A stretch of 64,000 nucleotides of DNA, taken from the NCBI RefSeq assembly GCF_007744075.1, contig NZ_CP036266.1, forward strand, positions 6,561,248 to 6,625,247. Direction: 5' to 3'. The DNA is from Gimesia chilikensis. Lineage in GTDB: Bacteria; Planctomycetota; Planctomycetia; Planctomycetales; Planctomycetaceae. The translations under genes and the position numbers were made by a program. The notes beneath the pieces were generated by a model. It did no database searches, was not told where the DNA came from, and was given only the letters and a program-made list of their open reading frames with translations. Below, piece by piece: positions 36,827 to 46,873 of this stretch (positions are counted from its first letter, which is position 1; every line of letters begins with the position of its first letter).

Positions 36827-37052
36827 ACTTTGAATTGTAGCGGGACGTCGGGGAAAATCATCCTCACCAGATGTATCTGGTAGTCGAATTCACCGAGAAG
36901 GTAGGAATTGTTCGGAATATTCCCGCTGAAAACCTGCAGAATTGCGACTTCAGCCGCTAAAATGTCGCGGGAGTCGGCCCGGCGCGCCGGTCTCCTGTGT
37001 AAATGTATCTAAAAGCCGCTCTGTCGCAGAGATAGACTGGAAAGAGTAACCC

Positions 37053-37805
37053 GTGTCGAGCCCGCAACCGAATCCCTACGCTAATGCCCAGGCCGCTGGC
37101 TGCATGCTGTTCAGCCTGATGATCTTTCTGGGATGCATCCTGCCCCTGATGTTCGTGAATCTGGCAGAAACCGCACTGAGAAACCTGCATTTGAGCCCCA
37201 TGGCTGCGGTTCTGGTCCTGTTCGGCATGATCTTCGGTTCGCTGATCAACTTCCCCATCGCCCGCTTCCCGCTGGATAAAGAGGTGAATGTTCCCTACTT
37301 TGGCCCCCTGGGAGGTGTGCAGATCATGCCTCAGATGCAGAAACTGCGTCAGGAAGCGATCGTGGCCGTCAATCTGGGAGGCTGTGTCATTCCTGTCCTG
37401 CTGGCGATCTGGCTCTCGCGATACATCTTTGCAGGAGGTCAGACACCCACCCTGGCCATGATTTTCGGCATGGCATTGAATATTCTGATCTGCAACCGCA
37501 CCTCGCGGCTGGTACCCGGTATGGGAATTGTGATTCCGTTTTTCATCCCTCCGCTGGTGGCTGTCTGCTCCACAATTCTGGGCTTTGGAATCCTCGCCCC
37601 GATGGCGGGTGAAGTCGGTCGCGACTTCGAAGCACTGCGTGCCCCGGTTGCTTTCGTGATTGGAATCTCCGGCCCCCTGATCGGTGCTGACCTGATGCAC
37701 TGGAATGACTTCAAAAAACTGGAAGCCCCCTCCATCAGCATTGGTGGCGCGGGAACCTGGGACGGGATTGTCCTCTCCGGTCTGATCGCGGCCCTGGTTA
37801 TTTAG
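37053..37805 (+). CDS. DUF1614 membrane protein
   Basis: A 250-residue inner-membrane protein with about seven helices. DUF1614 features are the FGSLINFPIARFPLD segment after helix 2, VAVNLGGCVIPVLLAIWLS, VPGMGIVIPFFIPPLVAV, SGPLIGADLMHWNDF and the end SIGGAGTWDGIVLSGLIAAL. The start codon is GTG at 37053. The function of the family is unknown. Its stop overlaps the 3' end of the convergent TlpA-like gene by 8 nt. Confidence 0.88.
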   Translation: MSSPQPNPYANAQAAGCMLFSLMIFLGCILPLMFVNLAETALRNLHLSPMAAVLVLFGMIFGSLINFPIARFPLDKEVNVPYFGPLGGVQIMPQMQKLRQEAIVAVNLGGCVIPVLLAIWLSRYIFAGGQTPTLAMIFGMALNILICNRTSRLVPGMGIVIPFFIPPLVAVCSTILGFGILAPMAGEVGRDFEALRAPVAFVIGISGPLIGADLMHWNDFKKLEAPSISIGGAGTWDGIVLSGLIAALVI

Positions 37806-38442
37806 TCTGCTGCTGTTCGACAAGAGATTTCAGAAAGGGGATCACATCCTTCTGATAGGTATAGCCCCCTTTGCCATAGTAACCATGATCATTGTCAAAG
37901 CGTTTAGCGACTTTCCCCTGGCGATCATAAACATAGGTCGCGGGCATCGAAGCCAGCTCGATGGAAGGGAAGAATTCCTCAGCGGCAACATTACTCAGGA
38001 TATTGGGAAAGTGCGCCCGCTGTTTTGTCAGGAACTGCTTCACCTGAGGGCGGAATGATTCCGGCGAGTGCCGTTTCCCGCCGAAGTAATCACAATTGAA
38101 CGAGATGCAGACCACCGATTCAGGAAACCGCTGCTGCAGAGCGACGAAATCCGGGAACTCCTGTATGCAGGGGGGACAGGAGGTCGACCAGAGATCGACG
38201 ACAACAATCTGGCCGGCGTGTTCTCGAATCAGTTCTTCAACACGCCGCCAGTCCCCGATTTCCAGCGGAACGGGAGTAACCGACTCATTGGACGCCTGGG
38301 AAGGGGAAGCAGCCTCAGTGAGATCCGTCGATTCCGACGACTCGCAGGCAGAGCTCAATATCAGAAGTGTCGAACAGAAAACGGTGGTCCAGAACGACTT
38401 TTCCTCAAAAAAGATTACGGGGGTTTGCCGTAAATTCACCAT
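37798..38442 (-). CDS. TlpA-like thiol-disulfide lipoprotein
   Basis: A 214-residue exported thioredoxin-fold protein. The N-terminal hydrophobic run ends in the lipobox LSSAC, so it should be lipidated. After a Ser/Thr/Glu linker comes the thioredoxin fold with VVVDLWSTSCPPCIQEFPDF (CPPC active site), LASMPATYVYDRQGKVAKRF with the cis-Pro, and ICFNCDYFGG. It probably reduces disulfides in the periplasm, as in cytochrome c maturation or envelope repair. It is divergent from the TauE gene. Confidence 0.88.
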   Translation of the reverse strand: MVNLRQTPVIFFEEKSFWTTVFCSTLLILSSACESSESTDLTEAASPSQASNESVTPVPLEIGDWRRVEELIREHAGQIVVVDLWSTSCPPCIQEFPDFVALQQRFPESVVCISFNCDYFGGKRHSPESFRPQVKQFLTKQRAHFPNILSNVAAEEFFPSIELASMPATYVYDRQGKVAKRFDNDHGYYGKGGYTYQKDVIPFLKSLVEQQQTK

Positions 38443-38568
38443 GATTGACTTGGTACTCTGCTGCGGAAACTTTTACACTGAGACGCCGATAGCATGCATT
38501 ATACCCCCCGATGCAGGTGACGACCATCGGTAACTCATTCCCCCGAGACAGAATAGAAAGTCAATCCC

Positions 38569-39375
38569 TTGGACTGGTGGCAGAATTTATTACTGGCTGG
38601 CGTCGGTGTGATTGCAGGTATGCTGAATGTTCTGGCCGGCGGTGGCTCTCTGATCGTGATGCCAACGATGATCTTTCTGGGAATTCCAGGGGCCGTCACA
38701 AATGGAACGGCCCGCGTGGCAATCCTGGGACAGAACCTCACAGCGATCGCCGGTTTCAGACAGAAGGGATTTTCCGACTTCAAACTCAGCTTTTCCCTGG
38801 CGCTGTGTGCGTTACCCGGTACTTTTCTGGGAGCGTTTCTGGGAACCAAAATCACAGGTGTCTGGTTCAACCGTATCCTGGCAACCGTGATGCTGGGCGT
38901 GCTGGTCTCGATGATTCTGGGGCAACGCAAAAAGAAAAAGCCCCCACAGAATGTCACTGAGGAACCGACCGCCGGTTCACAGGAAGCGAGTACGGTAGCA
39001 ACCGAGCCTGCAGAATCCACAGGCCATTCGGTGGCAGGACACCTGTTGATGGTACTGGCTGGCTTTTATGGCGGTTTCATTCAGGCAGGGATCGGGTTTA
39101 TCCTGATTGCGATCATGAACAACCTGATGAAGATCGATCTGGTCCGCACGAACATGCATAAGGTCTTCATCGTCGCAATTTACACCATTGCCGCCATCGG
39201 CATTTTTGCCTGGCAGGGTAAAATATACTGGGCAACCGGATTGTACCTGACAGTAGGGATGTCCGTTGGGGGCTGGATCGGCTCACACCTGGCGGTGAGT
39301 AAAGGAGAGTCATTCATACGCACGGTGCTGTATGTGGCTATAGTTTGTATGTCGATCCGGTTATTATTGATGTAG
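38569..39375 (+). CDS. TauE/SafE family sulfite exporter-like permease
   Basis: A 268-residue inner-membrane protein with eight helices in two halves joined by a charged loop (about 125-150, KKKKPPQNV). Half 1: LLLAGVGVIAGMLNVLAGGG then SLIVMPTMIFLG and PGAVTNGTARVAIL; half 2: GFYGGFIQAGIGFILIAIMN and VGMSVGGWIGSHLAVSKG. This is the TauE pattern, used for export of sulfite or other organic anions. Start codon TTG at 38569. The substrate is unknown. Confidence 0.88.
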   Translation: MDWWQNLLLAGVGVIAGMLNVLAGGGSLIVMPTMIFLGIPGAVTNGTARVAILGQNLTAIAGFRQKGFSDFKLSFSLALCALPGTFLGAFLGTKITGVWFNRILATVMLGVLVSMILGQRKKKKPPQNVTEEPTAGSQEASTVATEPAESTGHSVAGHLLMVLAGFYGGFIQAGIGFILIAIMNNLMKIDLVRTNMHKVFIVAIYTIAAIGIFAWQGKIYWATGLYLTVGMSVGGWIGSHLAVSKGESFIRTVLYVAIVCMSIRLLLM

Positions 39376-39432
39376 AATCTACCTTCGCGGGATGACTATT
39401 TTTGAACGGATTTTTCAGATAGCAGGCAGGAA

Positions 39433-40392
39433 ATGCAATTTACCCAGGCAGGCAGACGCGTTCTCTTATTCTTTTTCCCGTTGATGATCGGGACTGTGTA
39501 CTTCTTCTGTCTGGTAAACCACACTTGTGCCGCCGAGCCTGAATTCAATGCCTCCCGTTCATTCGGCTACCTCACGAAAATCTGCCGCCTGAAGTCGCGG
39601 GTCAGCGGTTCGACCGGCATGGCGGAACAGCAGAAACTGATCGCCGAACATTTTCGCGAGCTGAAGGCCCAGGTTAAGTTTCAGTCCTTCGATGCGCCGC
39701 ATCCCATCCGGGGCACTCCCGTGCGGATGAACAACATGATCGTCAGCTGGAATCCGGATGCCAAACAACGCATCCTGCTGGCCTGTCATTACGACACACG
39801 TCCGTTTCCCGATCGCGACCGCTACAACCCGCAGGGTCTGTTCATCGGTGCGAACGATGGTGCAAGCGGCGTCGCCTTTCTGATGGAACTCGGCAACCTG
39901 ATGTCCGAGCTCAAAATCAGCCATGGCTACGGAGTCGATTTCGTTTTCTTTGACGGCGAAGAGCTGGTCTACCGACAGAACGATCCCTATTTTCTGGGTT
40001 CCAAGTATTTCGCAAACCAATATAAATCGGAACCGCGCGACTACGAATACGTATACGGCGTGCTGTTCGACATGATTGCCGATAAAAATCTCGCGATCTA
40101 CATGGAAAAGAACAGTATCAAGTATGCTCCACAGCTGACGCGCAGCATCTGGCTGGCAGCACAAAAAGTGGGGGTCAGGCAGTTCATCCCCCAGGCAAAA
40201 TTTGAGATCCGCGACGATCATTTACCCTTGAATGAAATCGCGGGGATTCCGACCTGCGACATCATCGACTTCGATTACCCGGCCTGGCATACCACACGGG
40301 ATGTTCCCCGTGCCTGCTCGGGTGCGAGCCTGGAAAAAGTAGGCAAAGTCATGATTTACTGGCTACAAAATATTCCCGAAGTTAAAAACTAA
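39433..40392 (+). CDS. M28 family zinc peptidase / glutaminyl cyclase-like protein
   Basis: A 319-residue protein with an N-terminal membrane anchor or signal peptide (FFFPLMIGTVYFFC). The zinc site of the M28 fold is seen in LLACHYDTRPFP (His, Asp), GANDGASGVAFLMELG (Asp) and FFDGEELVY (Glu-Glu). VLFDMIADKNLAIYMEKNS is the pattern of glutaminyl-peptide cyclotransferases, and the final His is in YPAWHTTRDVP. Reaction is thus aminopeptidase or N-terminal pyroglutamate formation. It acts outside the cytoplasm. Single gene upstream of cydA. Confidence 0.85.
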   Translation: MQFTQAGRRVLLFFFPLMIGTVYFFCLVNHTCAAEPEFNASRSFGYLTKICRLKSRVSGSTGMAEQQKLIAEHFRELKAQVKFQSFDAPHPIRGTPVRMNNMIVSWNPDAKQRILLACHYDTRPFPDRDRYNPQGLFIGANDGASGVAFLMELGNLMSELKISHGYGVDFVFFDGEELVYRQNDPYFLGSKYFANQYKSEPRDYEYVYGVLFDMIADKNLAIYMEKNSIKYAPQLTRSIWLAAQKVGVRQFIPQAKFEIRDDHLPLNEIAGIPTCDIIDFDYPAWHTTRDVPRACSGASLEKVGKVMIYWLQNIPEVKN

Positions 40393-40453
40393 ACTTGAAC
40401 CAGGGCGCGTGGCGAAAGCCACCTCCTGATCACAGCGTCTGGATATCAGAGGA

Positions 40454-41812
40454 ATGCTGGATTCACTCCTGTTACATCGCGTGCAGTTTGCTTTTACCGC
40501 CTCGTTTCATTATCTGTTCCCCCAACTGACAATGGGCCTGGCACTGCTGATTTTTATTCTCAAGACACTGGGACTGCGCGGCCATGCCTGGGCCGATGTC
40601 GCAGCTCGCTTCTGGCTGAAAATATTCGGACTGACCTTTGTCATGGGGGTGGTCACCGGGATTCCACTTGAATTCCAGTTCGGGACGAACTGGTCTCAAC
40701 TGGTGAAGTCCACCGGATCGATTCTGGGCCAGACCCTGGCGATGGAGGGAATCTTCGCCTTCTTCCTGGAATCGGCGTTTCTGTACCTGTTGATCTTTGG
40801 GGAGAAGAAACTCAGTAAGAAACTGCACTGGGGTGTCTCGTTTCTCTTACTGCTAGGCACATGGCTGAGTGGCTACTTCATTATCTGTACCAACGCGTTT
40901 CTGCAGCATCCGGTAGGTTATCGCATCGATGAGAACGGCATCTACCACCTCACCAGCATCTGGGCACTGCTCAGCAATCCCTGGGCTCTCAAACAGTATC
41001 TGCACACGATGACCGGCTCCGTGATCACGGGCAGCTTCACCATGTCTTCGATCGCCGCCTACCATCTGCTGAAACGAGAGCATGTGGATATTTCGAGGAA
41101 GTATTTGAAGGTCTCCGTAATCGTCGGATTTACAGCCAGTCTGATCGCCGTCATGCCGACCGGAGACTGGGAGGCGAAACAGGTGTTGAAGCATCAGCCC
41201 GTCAAGTTCGCAGCCATGGAAGGCCACTTTCATACCGAAGATGGTGCCGGCATGGTTTTGATCGGCCAACCCAACCTGGATGAACTTAAGATCGATAACC
41301 CGATCATTATCCCCAACGTGCTTTCCTTTTTGACCTATGCCAGTTGGAATGCAGAAGTGAAGGGATTGACCGCCTACGATCGCGATCTCTGGCCGGACAA
41401 TATTGAACTGCTTTACTTCTCGTATCACATCATGGCCGGTTTAGGTACGATCTTCATCGCGCTGATGGGGCTGAGTAGCCTGATGCTGTTTAAAGGAAAA
41501 TTGCACACCACGCGCTGGTTGCTCTGGCTGCTGATGCTTTCGCTGCCCTTTCCGTTCATCGCCAATACGGCAGGCTGGTTTACCGCTGAGATCGGTCGGC
41601 AGCCCTGGTTGATTTATGGATTGATGAAAACCGCAGACGGCGCCTCCCGGAATATTTCGGAAGGGAACGTGATGTTTACCCTGCTGGGCTTTCTGGGACT
41701 TTACCTGCTGTTGTCCGTATTGTATTTCTTCCTGGCCACCCGCCTGATTGCCCACGGACCGGACAGACTGCCACAAGTTGACGCTGAAATCGCTACTGGA
41801 GAGGGTACATAA
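40454..41812 (+). CDS. cydA: Cytochrome bd ubiquinol oxidase subunit I
   Basis: A 452-residue inner-membrane quinol oxidase subunit that binds all three hemes. LLHRVQFAFTASFHYLFPQL carries the His that ligates heme b595. GTNWSQLVKSTGSILGQTLA and FFLESAFLYLLIFG are conserved heme/proton-channel segments, and the heme b558 ligands fall in the HTMTGSVITGSFTMSSIAAY region and in the later half. It is about 70 residues shorter than E. coli CydA, most of it in the Q-loop, so it is the short-loop (cyanide-insensitive oxidase) class. cydB follows after 5 bp. Confidence 0.95.
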   Translation: MLDSLLLHRVQFAFTASFHYLFPQLTMGLALLIFILKTLGLRGHAWADVAARFWLKIFGLTFVMGVVTGIPLEFQFGTNWSQLVKSTGSILGQTLAMEGIFAFFLESAFLYLLIFGEKKLSKKLHWGVSFLLLLGTWLSGYFIICTNAFLQHPVGYRIDENGIYHLTSIWALLSNPWALKQYLHTMTGSVITGSFTMSSIAAYHLLKREHVDISRKYLKVSVIVGFTASLIAVMPTGDWEAKQVLKHQPVKFAAMEGHFHTEDGAGMVLIGQPNLDELKIDNPIIIPNVLSFLTYASWNAEVKGLTAYDRDLWPDNIELLYFSYHIMAGLGTIFIALMGLSSLMLFKGKLHTTRWLLWLLMLSLPFPFIANTAGWFTAEIGRQPWLIYGLMKTADGASRNISEGNVMFTLLGFLGLYLLLSVLYFFLATRLIAHGPDRLPQVDAEIATGEGT

Positions 41813-41817
41813 GCGAG

Positions 41818-42858
41818 ATGGAAACACTCTGGTTAATATTACTGGTCTTTATGATTGCGACCTATGTCGTGCTGGATGGCTTCGATCTGGGAATCGGCGT
41901 TCTGCATCTGATCCTGGCCAAAAATCGTTCGGAACAGAAACAGATTATGCAGTCCATCGCCCCGCTCTGGGATGGAAACGAAGTCTGGCTGATCGCCGCG
42001 GGTGGCACCATGATGATGGCCTTTCCGGGCTTCATGAGTGCGATGTTCAGCGGCTTCTATCTTCCCCTGACGATGGTCGTCTGGCTGTTGATCTTCCGGG
42101 CCATCAGTATTGAGCTGCCACACTTTCTCGAAGATTCCCTGTGGGTCCATTTCTGGAATATGATGCTGTTTGTCTCCAGCGGACTGCTGGTCATCATTCT
42201 GGGAGCGGCAATGGCGAATGTTTTTCGCGGCGTCCCCCTCAATGCAGAAGGTGACTTCTTCGAACCGTTGTGGACCAATTTCCGAATCGGCAAGCAGACA
42301 GGCATTCTGGACTGGTTCACGATTCTGGGAGGCATCACCTCTGCAGTGATTCTGCTGCATCATGGTGCACTCTGGTTGATTGCCAAAACAGACGGCGCTA
42401 TTCAACAACGGGCGCAAACCAGTGCCAACTGGCTATGGGGAGGCTCCGTGCTGCTCACGCTGATCATGCTCACCGCCTGTTACCTGGTCCAGCCACACGC
42501 CCAGGCCAGCTTCTCTGATCATCCGTGGATCTGGACTCTGCCCGCTCTGGCATTCGTGGCACTGGGAGGCACGCTGTTACTCCGCAGACTGGATCGCCCG
42601 ATGTTCGCGTTCCTGTGTTCGGTCAGCTTTATTTATCTGTTCATCTTTGGTGGCACAGCTGCACTCTACCCGAACCTGCTACCCGGTTTGAATCCGGAGC
42701 ATCATCTGACGATTTATAACACGTCGCCGTCTCCCGAAAAGCTGGCCGTCACCCTCTGGTGGTGGATTCCCGGAATCATATTGGTCGGCGTTTATTTCAC
42801 GATCCTCTTTCGTTCACTACCGAAAGTCATTTCCGCTGCAGCAACCGACGACCATTAA
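41818..42858 (+). CDS. cydB: Cytochrome bd ubiquinol oxidase subunit II
   Basis: A 346-residue inner-membrane partner of CydA with eight helices. METLWLILLVFMIATYVVLD followed by GFDLGIGVLHL is the typical opening. IAPLWDGNEVWLIAAGGTMM and FPGFMSAMFSGFYLPLTMV carry the conserved W-D-G-N-E-V-W signature. Together with CydA it oxidises quinol and reduces O2 with high affinity. No cydC/cydD or cydX gene is adjacent. Confidence 0.95.
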   Translation: METLWLILLVFMIATYVVLDGFDLGIGVLHLILAKNRSEQKQIMQSIAPLWDGNEVWLIAAGGTMMMAFPGFMSAMFSGFYLPLTMVVWLLIFRAISIELPHFLEDSLWVHFWNMMLFVSSGLLVIILGAAMANVFRGVPLNAEGDFFEPLWTNFRIGKQTGILDWFTILGGITSAVILLHHGALWLIAKTDGAIQQRAQTSANWLWGGSVLLTLIMLTACYLVQPHAQASFSDHPWIWTLPALAFVALGGTLLLRRLDRPMFAFLCSVSFIYLFIFGGTAALYPNLLPGLNPEHHLTIYNTSPSPEKLAVTLWWWIPGIILVGVYFTILFRSLPKVISAAATDDH

Positions 42859-43100
42859 ACTCACTCGGAAGGATCGCTGTCCGCATCAGCTACGATTCCC
42901 AGAAGCGCAGGGAAATGTTGCTGAAAAACAACATATCCCTGCATCCCAGTCAGCCCGTTTGCAATCCGGACAAAATGTCTGCTTCGCCGTTTTCTCCATG
43001 TTTCCTCCCTCAGCCGGTCTACACAATAAATTTTCGCTGGACGCGTTTCATCTGAAACCGAATTTGTTAGACTTGAAACTGAGCAGACGGGAAGATTGGA

Positions 43101-43628
43101 ATGGCGACATTTCAACAGATCAAGGGGGTTCCCCCATCAACACTCAAGGATGTACCCATTGTGGCAGATACAATTCCCGGCATTATTGTCGGCACACTCC
43201 TGGTTTTATTCGGAGCAGGATTGATTCAGTTACATCGCACTTCCTGGTTTCATCGTCAGCATGACGATGAACTGAGCGATGATGACTACCAGTTCTTCTC
43301 CAAACAATATCGCAGGCGGATGCAAACCTCGGGACTGCTGATCCTGATTGGTTTCCTGATCGTCATCGGCGACGCTCCGTACATGCCCTGGAAGACCTAC
43401 CCGGGGCTGTTCGCGGTCTACTGGGGCGGTATCCTGCTGATCGCATTCTGGGTAATTCTGAGCGCGATTGCTGACATGAGTGCGTCGCGCGTACGCTCGA
43501 CGACGTTGATCTCGCGGATTCAGGACCAGCAGCGGATCCTGGAAAAGCAGCTGACAGAACTCAGACAGAAACAGCACCGCAAATCAGAGTCGTCTGAGAA
43601 AGAGAACAACGATCAGTCAGACGCGTGA
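43101..43628 (+). CDS. Hypothetical membrane protein with C-terminal coiled coil
   Basis: A 175-residue protein I do not recognise. Three hydrophobic segments are at about 22-42 (IPGIIVGTLLVLFGAGLI), 77-93 (GLLILIGFLIVIGD) and 105-127 (GLFAVYWGGILLIAFWVIL). An acidic/basic loop lies between the first two, and a coiled coil (IQDQQRILEKQLTELRQK) with a Lys/Glu/Ser tail ends the protein. It is convergent with the sulfotransferase gene, their stop codons adjacent. Confidence 0.75.
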   Translation: MATFQQIKGVPPSTLKDVPIVADTIPGIIVGTLLVLFGAGLIQLHRTSWFHRQHDDELSDDDYQFFSKQYRRRMQTSGLLILIGFLIVIGDAPYMPWKTYPGLFAVYWGGILLIAFWVILSAIADMSASRVRSTTLISRIQDQQRILEKQLTELRQKQHRKSESSEKENNDQSDA

Positions 43629-44792
43629 TCAGGAAGCGACACGGGCTTTCTTAATGAGGGCATCGGAAGGCAGCCGTTCATAGCCGAACATCTCGAACGC
43701 TTTCTGCCAGCGTTCGTAGATTTTCTTTTCCTGGGCAGCATCCATTTCGTATTTGTTTTTCTTGTAGGATTTCTGATCCTTCAAATACGGCTGCATGTTC
43801 TTTTCCAAGTCTTCAAACCCGGTCAGGTTCAGATGCTCGTAGACTTTTTTCAGTTCACTCACTGGATCGGCAGTGAGATCCTCAAAGCTGACTTCGTGTA
43901 ATTGTCCTTCCGGAACAATCTGGCGATCCCGCTCGTAAACGTGCAGGTGATTGACGTAAATGTTCGACATATCTTCTTCGACTTTTTCCATGTCGAGCGG
44001 AGCAAAGCCATTATCGCCGAACATGGTCTTTCGCAGATGCAATGTCGAATTGTAAACCTTATACGGATTACGGTGAATATAGACGAACCGGGCATCGGGG
44101 AACATATCCAGCAGGAAGCGGATACGAAACGTGTGTGTCGGTGATTTCAACAACACACGCTTGTTACCACCAGAGCGATAGGTCAGTTTCTGCATGAAGT
44201 AGCGGAAGGTATCCCGCCAGACTTTGTCTTCTTTGGGAGTCAGCTGATCGAGTTCATAAAACCGGTCATAGACTTCAGGCTGATCACTAAAGGCGATCGC
44301 CAGGTAGGGGGACATCAGGTGCAGTAACAGGATCGATGTTTCATCTTCCTGTGGCAGGTCCCAGGTGACAGGCATATTGTCCATCGGCCGCTGTTTGGGA
44401 ATCAGGTGCTTGACGACATGTTTCAGCACGCGTTCGGTCAGCAGAAAGTGTGAGGGAAACAGCATGGCTCCCATATTGGGATAGATAAACTGCTGATCCA
44501 TCGACATCAGGTTATGCAGCAGCGTGGTGCCACTCCGCCAGTGACCGATGATGAAGACCGGTGATTCGAGTTTTGTCTGCTTGACTTTGCGACTGTAGAT
44601 CAGACTTTCGAGTCCGCTCAAACAGGAATTGGAAAGACTCAGAACGCCTGAAGAAATCAAACGGTAAATACCGGACCAGCGAATAGTAGGACGTAACCGC
44701 ATCAGTTTGACGAAGTTGACAAAATCGATGCCGGACCAGACGCAAAACGGGCCCTGGGTCGATCCATTTTTATTTACCGATTGTTTGGTCAT
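43629..44792 (-). CDS. Sulfotransferase family protein
   Basis: A 387-residue sulfotransferase. The PAPS 5'-phosphosulfate loop is VFIIGHWRSGTTLLHNLM (about 78-95), and the 3'-phosphate site is RFVYIHRNPYKVYNS (about 245-258). Other family features are PTHTFRIRFLLDMFPDA and EVSFEDLTADPVSEL. It moves sulfate from PAPS to a hydroxyl group, often on a sugar or lipid; sulfated polymers are common in marine settings. No signal peptide. The acceptor is unknown. Confidence 0.9.
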   Translation of the reverse strand: MTKQSVNKNGSTQGPFCVWSGIDFVNFVKLMRLRPTIRWSGIYRLISSGVLSLSNSCLSGLESLIYSRKVKQTKLESPVFIIGHWRSGTTLLHNLMSMDQQFIYPNMGAMLFPSHFLLTERVLKHVVKHLIPKQRPMDNMPVTWDLPQEDETSILLLHLMSPYLAIAFSDQPEVYDRFYELDQLTPKEDKVWRDTFRYFMQKLTYRSGGNKRVLLKSPTHTFRIRFLLDMFPDARFVYIHRNPYKVYNSTLHLRKTMFGDNGFAPLDMEKVEEDMSNIYVNHLHVYERDRQIVPEGQLHEVSFEDLTADPVSELKKVYEHLNLTGFEDLEKNMQPYLKDQKSYKKNKYEMDAAQEKKIYERWQKAFEMFGYERLPSDALIKKARVAS

Positions 44793-45263
44793 CTGCAGAG
44801 AGTGTCCTACACTTAATCAACGCAATTCAACGCCTGCCTGTCGTGGTGTTGCCCGCCTTCAGTAAGCTGATGCATTCAACCTGGCTGAAGCGTTAAGAAT
44901 ATAATCGATTTTTCTGTATTTGTCTTGGGGAAGGCATGTGGATTAGTGGAGGTCGCCTGACTTTTTCTACCACTCTATCCAATATTGATCCAGTCGGGTA
45001 TGGGGACCTGTCATGGATTATTTCGGCATCCGTTAAGCCAGACTTGGAAGAACTCTATTCTGTAAGTGGGGATTGGCCAAATACAGACATCAAGACTCGT
45101 CACAAAGTACGCGTCCATTCACATCTTAAACTAACTGTTTCGCCTCAGTTACACAATTGAACTTACGTAAAATAGTTGCGAAACAGGTGTTTCCCAAGTC
45201 GGATGACCTGATTGGGTAAACTGTTCTCAGTTGCGGGAATCCGTAGACTTAGTGGACACCAGC
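44793..45263. other. Intergenic region, 471 bp
   Basis: The region lies between the sulfotransferase start and the xylulokinase stop. A 74-codon frame at 44936-45160 has its Shine-Dalgarno only 1 nt from the ATG and no recognisable sequence, so I do not call it. No terminator or RNA gene is seen. Confidence 0.5.
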
Positions 45264-46796
45264 CTACTTTAAGAGCTGATTAATGCGGGGAAAATCCTCC
45301 TTAAGCGAGGAGTAGAGCCCCTGAAAAACGGGATAGGCTTTGTTGTAGATGCTTTTCGCCTTTGAGTTTACGCTCGTACTCTGCACCACCCGAATGGTGG
45401 ATGAACAGGCTTCGACTACATCTTTATAGGCCCCGGTTCCCGCGGCTGCCAGCAGCGCCACCCCATAAGCTGGTCCTTCTTCCGCGTTGATGGTCACCAC
45501 CTTCTGACCGTAGATATCCGCCTGCAGCTGTCTCCAGAAGGGGCTGCGGGCACCACCACCCGAGAGTCGAATTTCCCTGACCGGAATATTCAGTTCCTTG
45601 ATAATTTCCAGCGAGTCCCGCATCGCGTAGGTGGCGCCTTCCATGACTGCCCGCCCCAGATGGGAGCGACCATGTCTTAAGCTCAGCCCAATCCAGGCAG
45701 CCCGCGCATCGGGATCGGCATGGGGGGTCCGCTCGCCGGTCAGGTAAGGCAGAAAGAACAGGCCTTCACTTCCGGGAGGTGCCTGCTCTGCCTGGGCGGA
45801 AATCAGTTCGTATGGATCGACCTTCTTCCGTTTTGCCTCCGCCACCTGCTGTTCGCACAACTGATTGCGATACCACTGCAGACTTCCCCCGGCTGAGAGA
45901 ACTACGCCCATGACGTGCCACTTATCGCGAACCGCATGGCAGAACGTATGCACGCGTCCGTCAGGATCGATCTGCACTTCATCGCTGTGTGCAAAGACCA
46001 CGCCGCTGGTTCCCATCGTCGCCGAGATCACACCTTTTTTGACGATGCCGTTCCCCACGGCTCCCGCAGCCTGGTCTCCTCCACCGCCGACGACTGCGAC
46101 TCCCTTGGAGAGTCCCAGCAGGCCGGCTGCATCAGCGGTCAGATGACCGCTGACATCTTCGGACTCATAAACGTCAGGCAGCAGACTGTCATCCAGTTCG
46201 AGCTTACTCAACAAAGGACGACTCCAGTTCCGCTGTTTGACATCCAGCAGCAGAGTACCGGATGCGTCGCTGACTTCGGTCGCGAATTCGCCGGTCAGGC
46301 GGAAACGGATATAGTCTTTGGGCAGCAGTACCTGAACGGTCTTGTCGAAATGTTTCGGTTCATGATTCCGCAACCAGAGAATCTTGGGCGCAGTGAAACC
46401 GGTCAGGGCCGGATTGGCGACCAGCTTGATCAGCTTTTTACGACCGCCGGCCCGCTGTTCAATTTCCGCACACTCAGCTGCGGTGCGCTGATCATTCCAC
46501 AGTAGAGCAGGGCGGATGACTTCATGTTCCTTATTCAGAAACACACTGCCGTGCATCTGCCCGCTCAACCCGATGCCTTTGACGTCTGCGGCTTTGATTT
46601 TGCCCGTCTTGAGGACCTTGCGTATGCTCTTGATTGTTGCCTGCCACCAGTCTTCCGGGTCCTGCTCTGACCAGCCGGGGTGCGGACTATAGAGCGGGTA
46701 CTCTTCCGTCGCAGACGCCAGAATGGTTCCATCTTCCTGCATCGCCAGTGTTTTGGTACCACTGGTTCCCACATCCACACCCAGAAAAACAGCCAT
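45264..46796 (-). CDS. xylB: Xylulokinase
   Basis: A 510-residue FGGY sugar kinase that phosphorylates D-xylulose for entry into the pentose phosphate pathway. It opens [20 protein letters not shown] and has [14 protein letters not shown] (the G-Q-M-H of xylulokinases), [20 protein letters not shown] and [20 protein letters not shown]. The M-H pair and length fit XylB better than glycerol or gluconate kinases. No xylA is adjacent. The DUF1080 gene lies downstream on the opposite side of its start. Confidence 0.9.
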   Translation of the reverse strand: MAVFLGVDVGTSGTKTLAMQEDGTILASATEEYPLYSPHPGWSEQDPEDWWQATIKSIRKVLKTGKIKAADVKGIGLSGQMHGSVFLNKEHEVIRPALLWNDQRTAAECAEIEQRAGGRKKLIKLVANPALTGFTAPKILWLRNHEPKHFDKTVQVLLPKDYIRFRLTGEFATEVSDASGTLLLDVKQRNWSRPLLSKLELDDSLLPDVYESEDVSGHLTADAAGLLGLSKGVAVVGGGGDQAAGAVGNGIVKKGVISATMGTSGVVFAHSDEVQIDPDGRVHTFCHAVRDKWHVMGVVLSAGGSLQWYRNQLCEQQVAEAKRKKVDPYELISAQAEQAPPGSEGLFFLPYLTGERTPHADPDARAAWIGLSLRHGRSHLGRAVMEGATYAMRDSLEIIKELNIPVREIRLSGGGARSPFWRQLQADIYGQKVVTINAEEGPAYGVALLAAAGTGAYKDVVEACSSTIRVVQSTSVNSKAKSIYNKAYPVFQGLYSSLKEDFPRINQLLK

Positions 46797-46873
46797 GCTT
46801 TGGTTCCTTCTCTCTCGGTCAGTTCATCTTATGCAGTGAAACGGAAAACTGCTGACAGGCTCAGCATACAGCT

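Noticed and set aside
44936-45160. 74-codon plus-strand frame
   Set aside because: Shine-Dalgarno only 1 nt from the ATG and no recognisable sequence.
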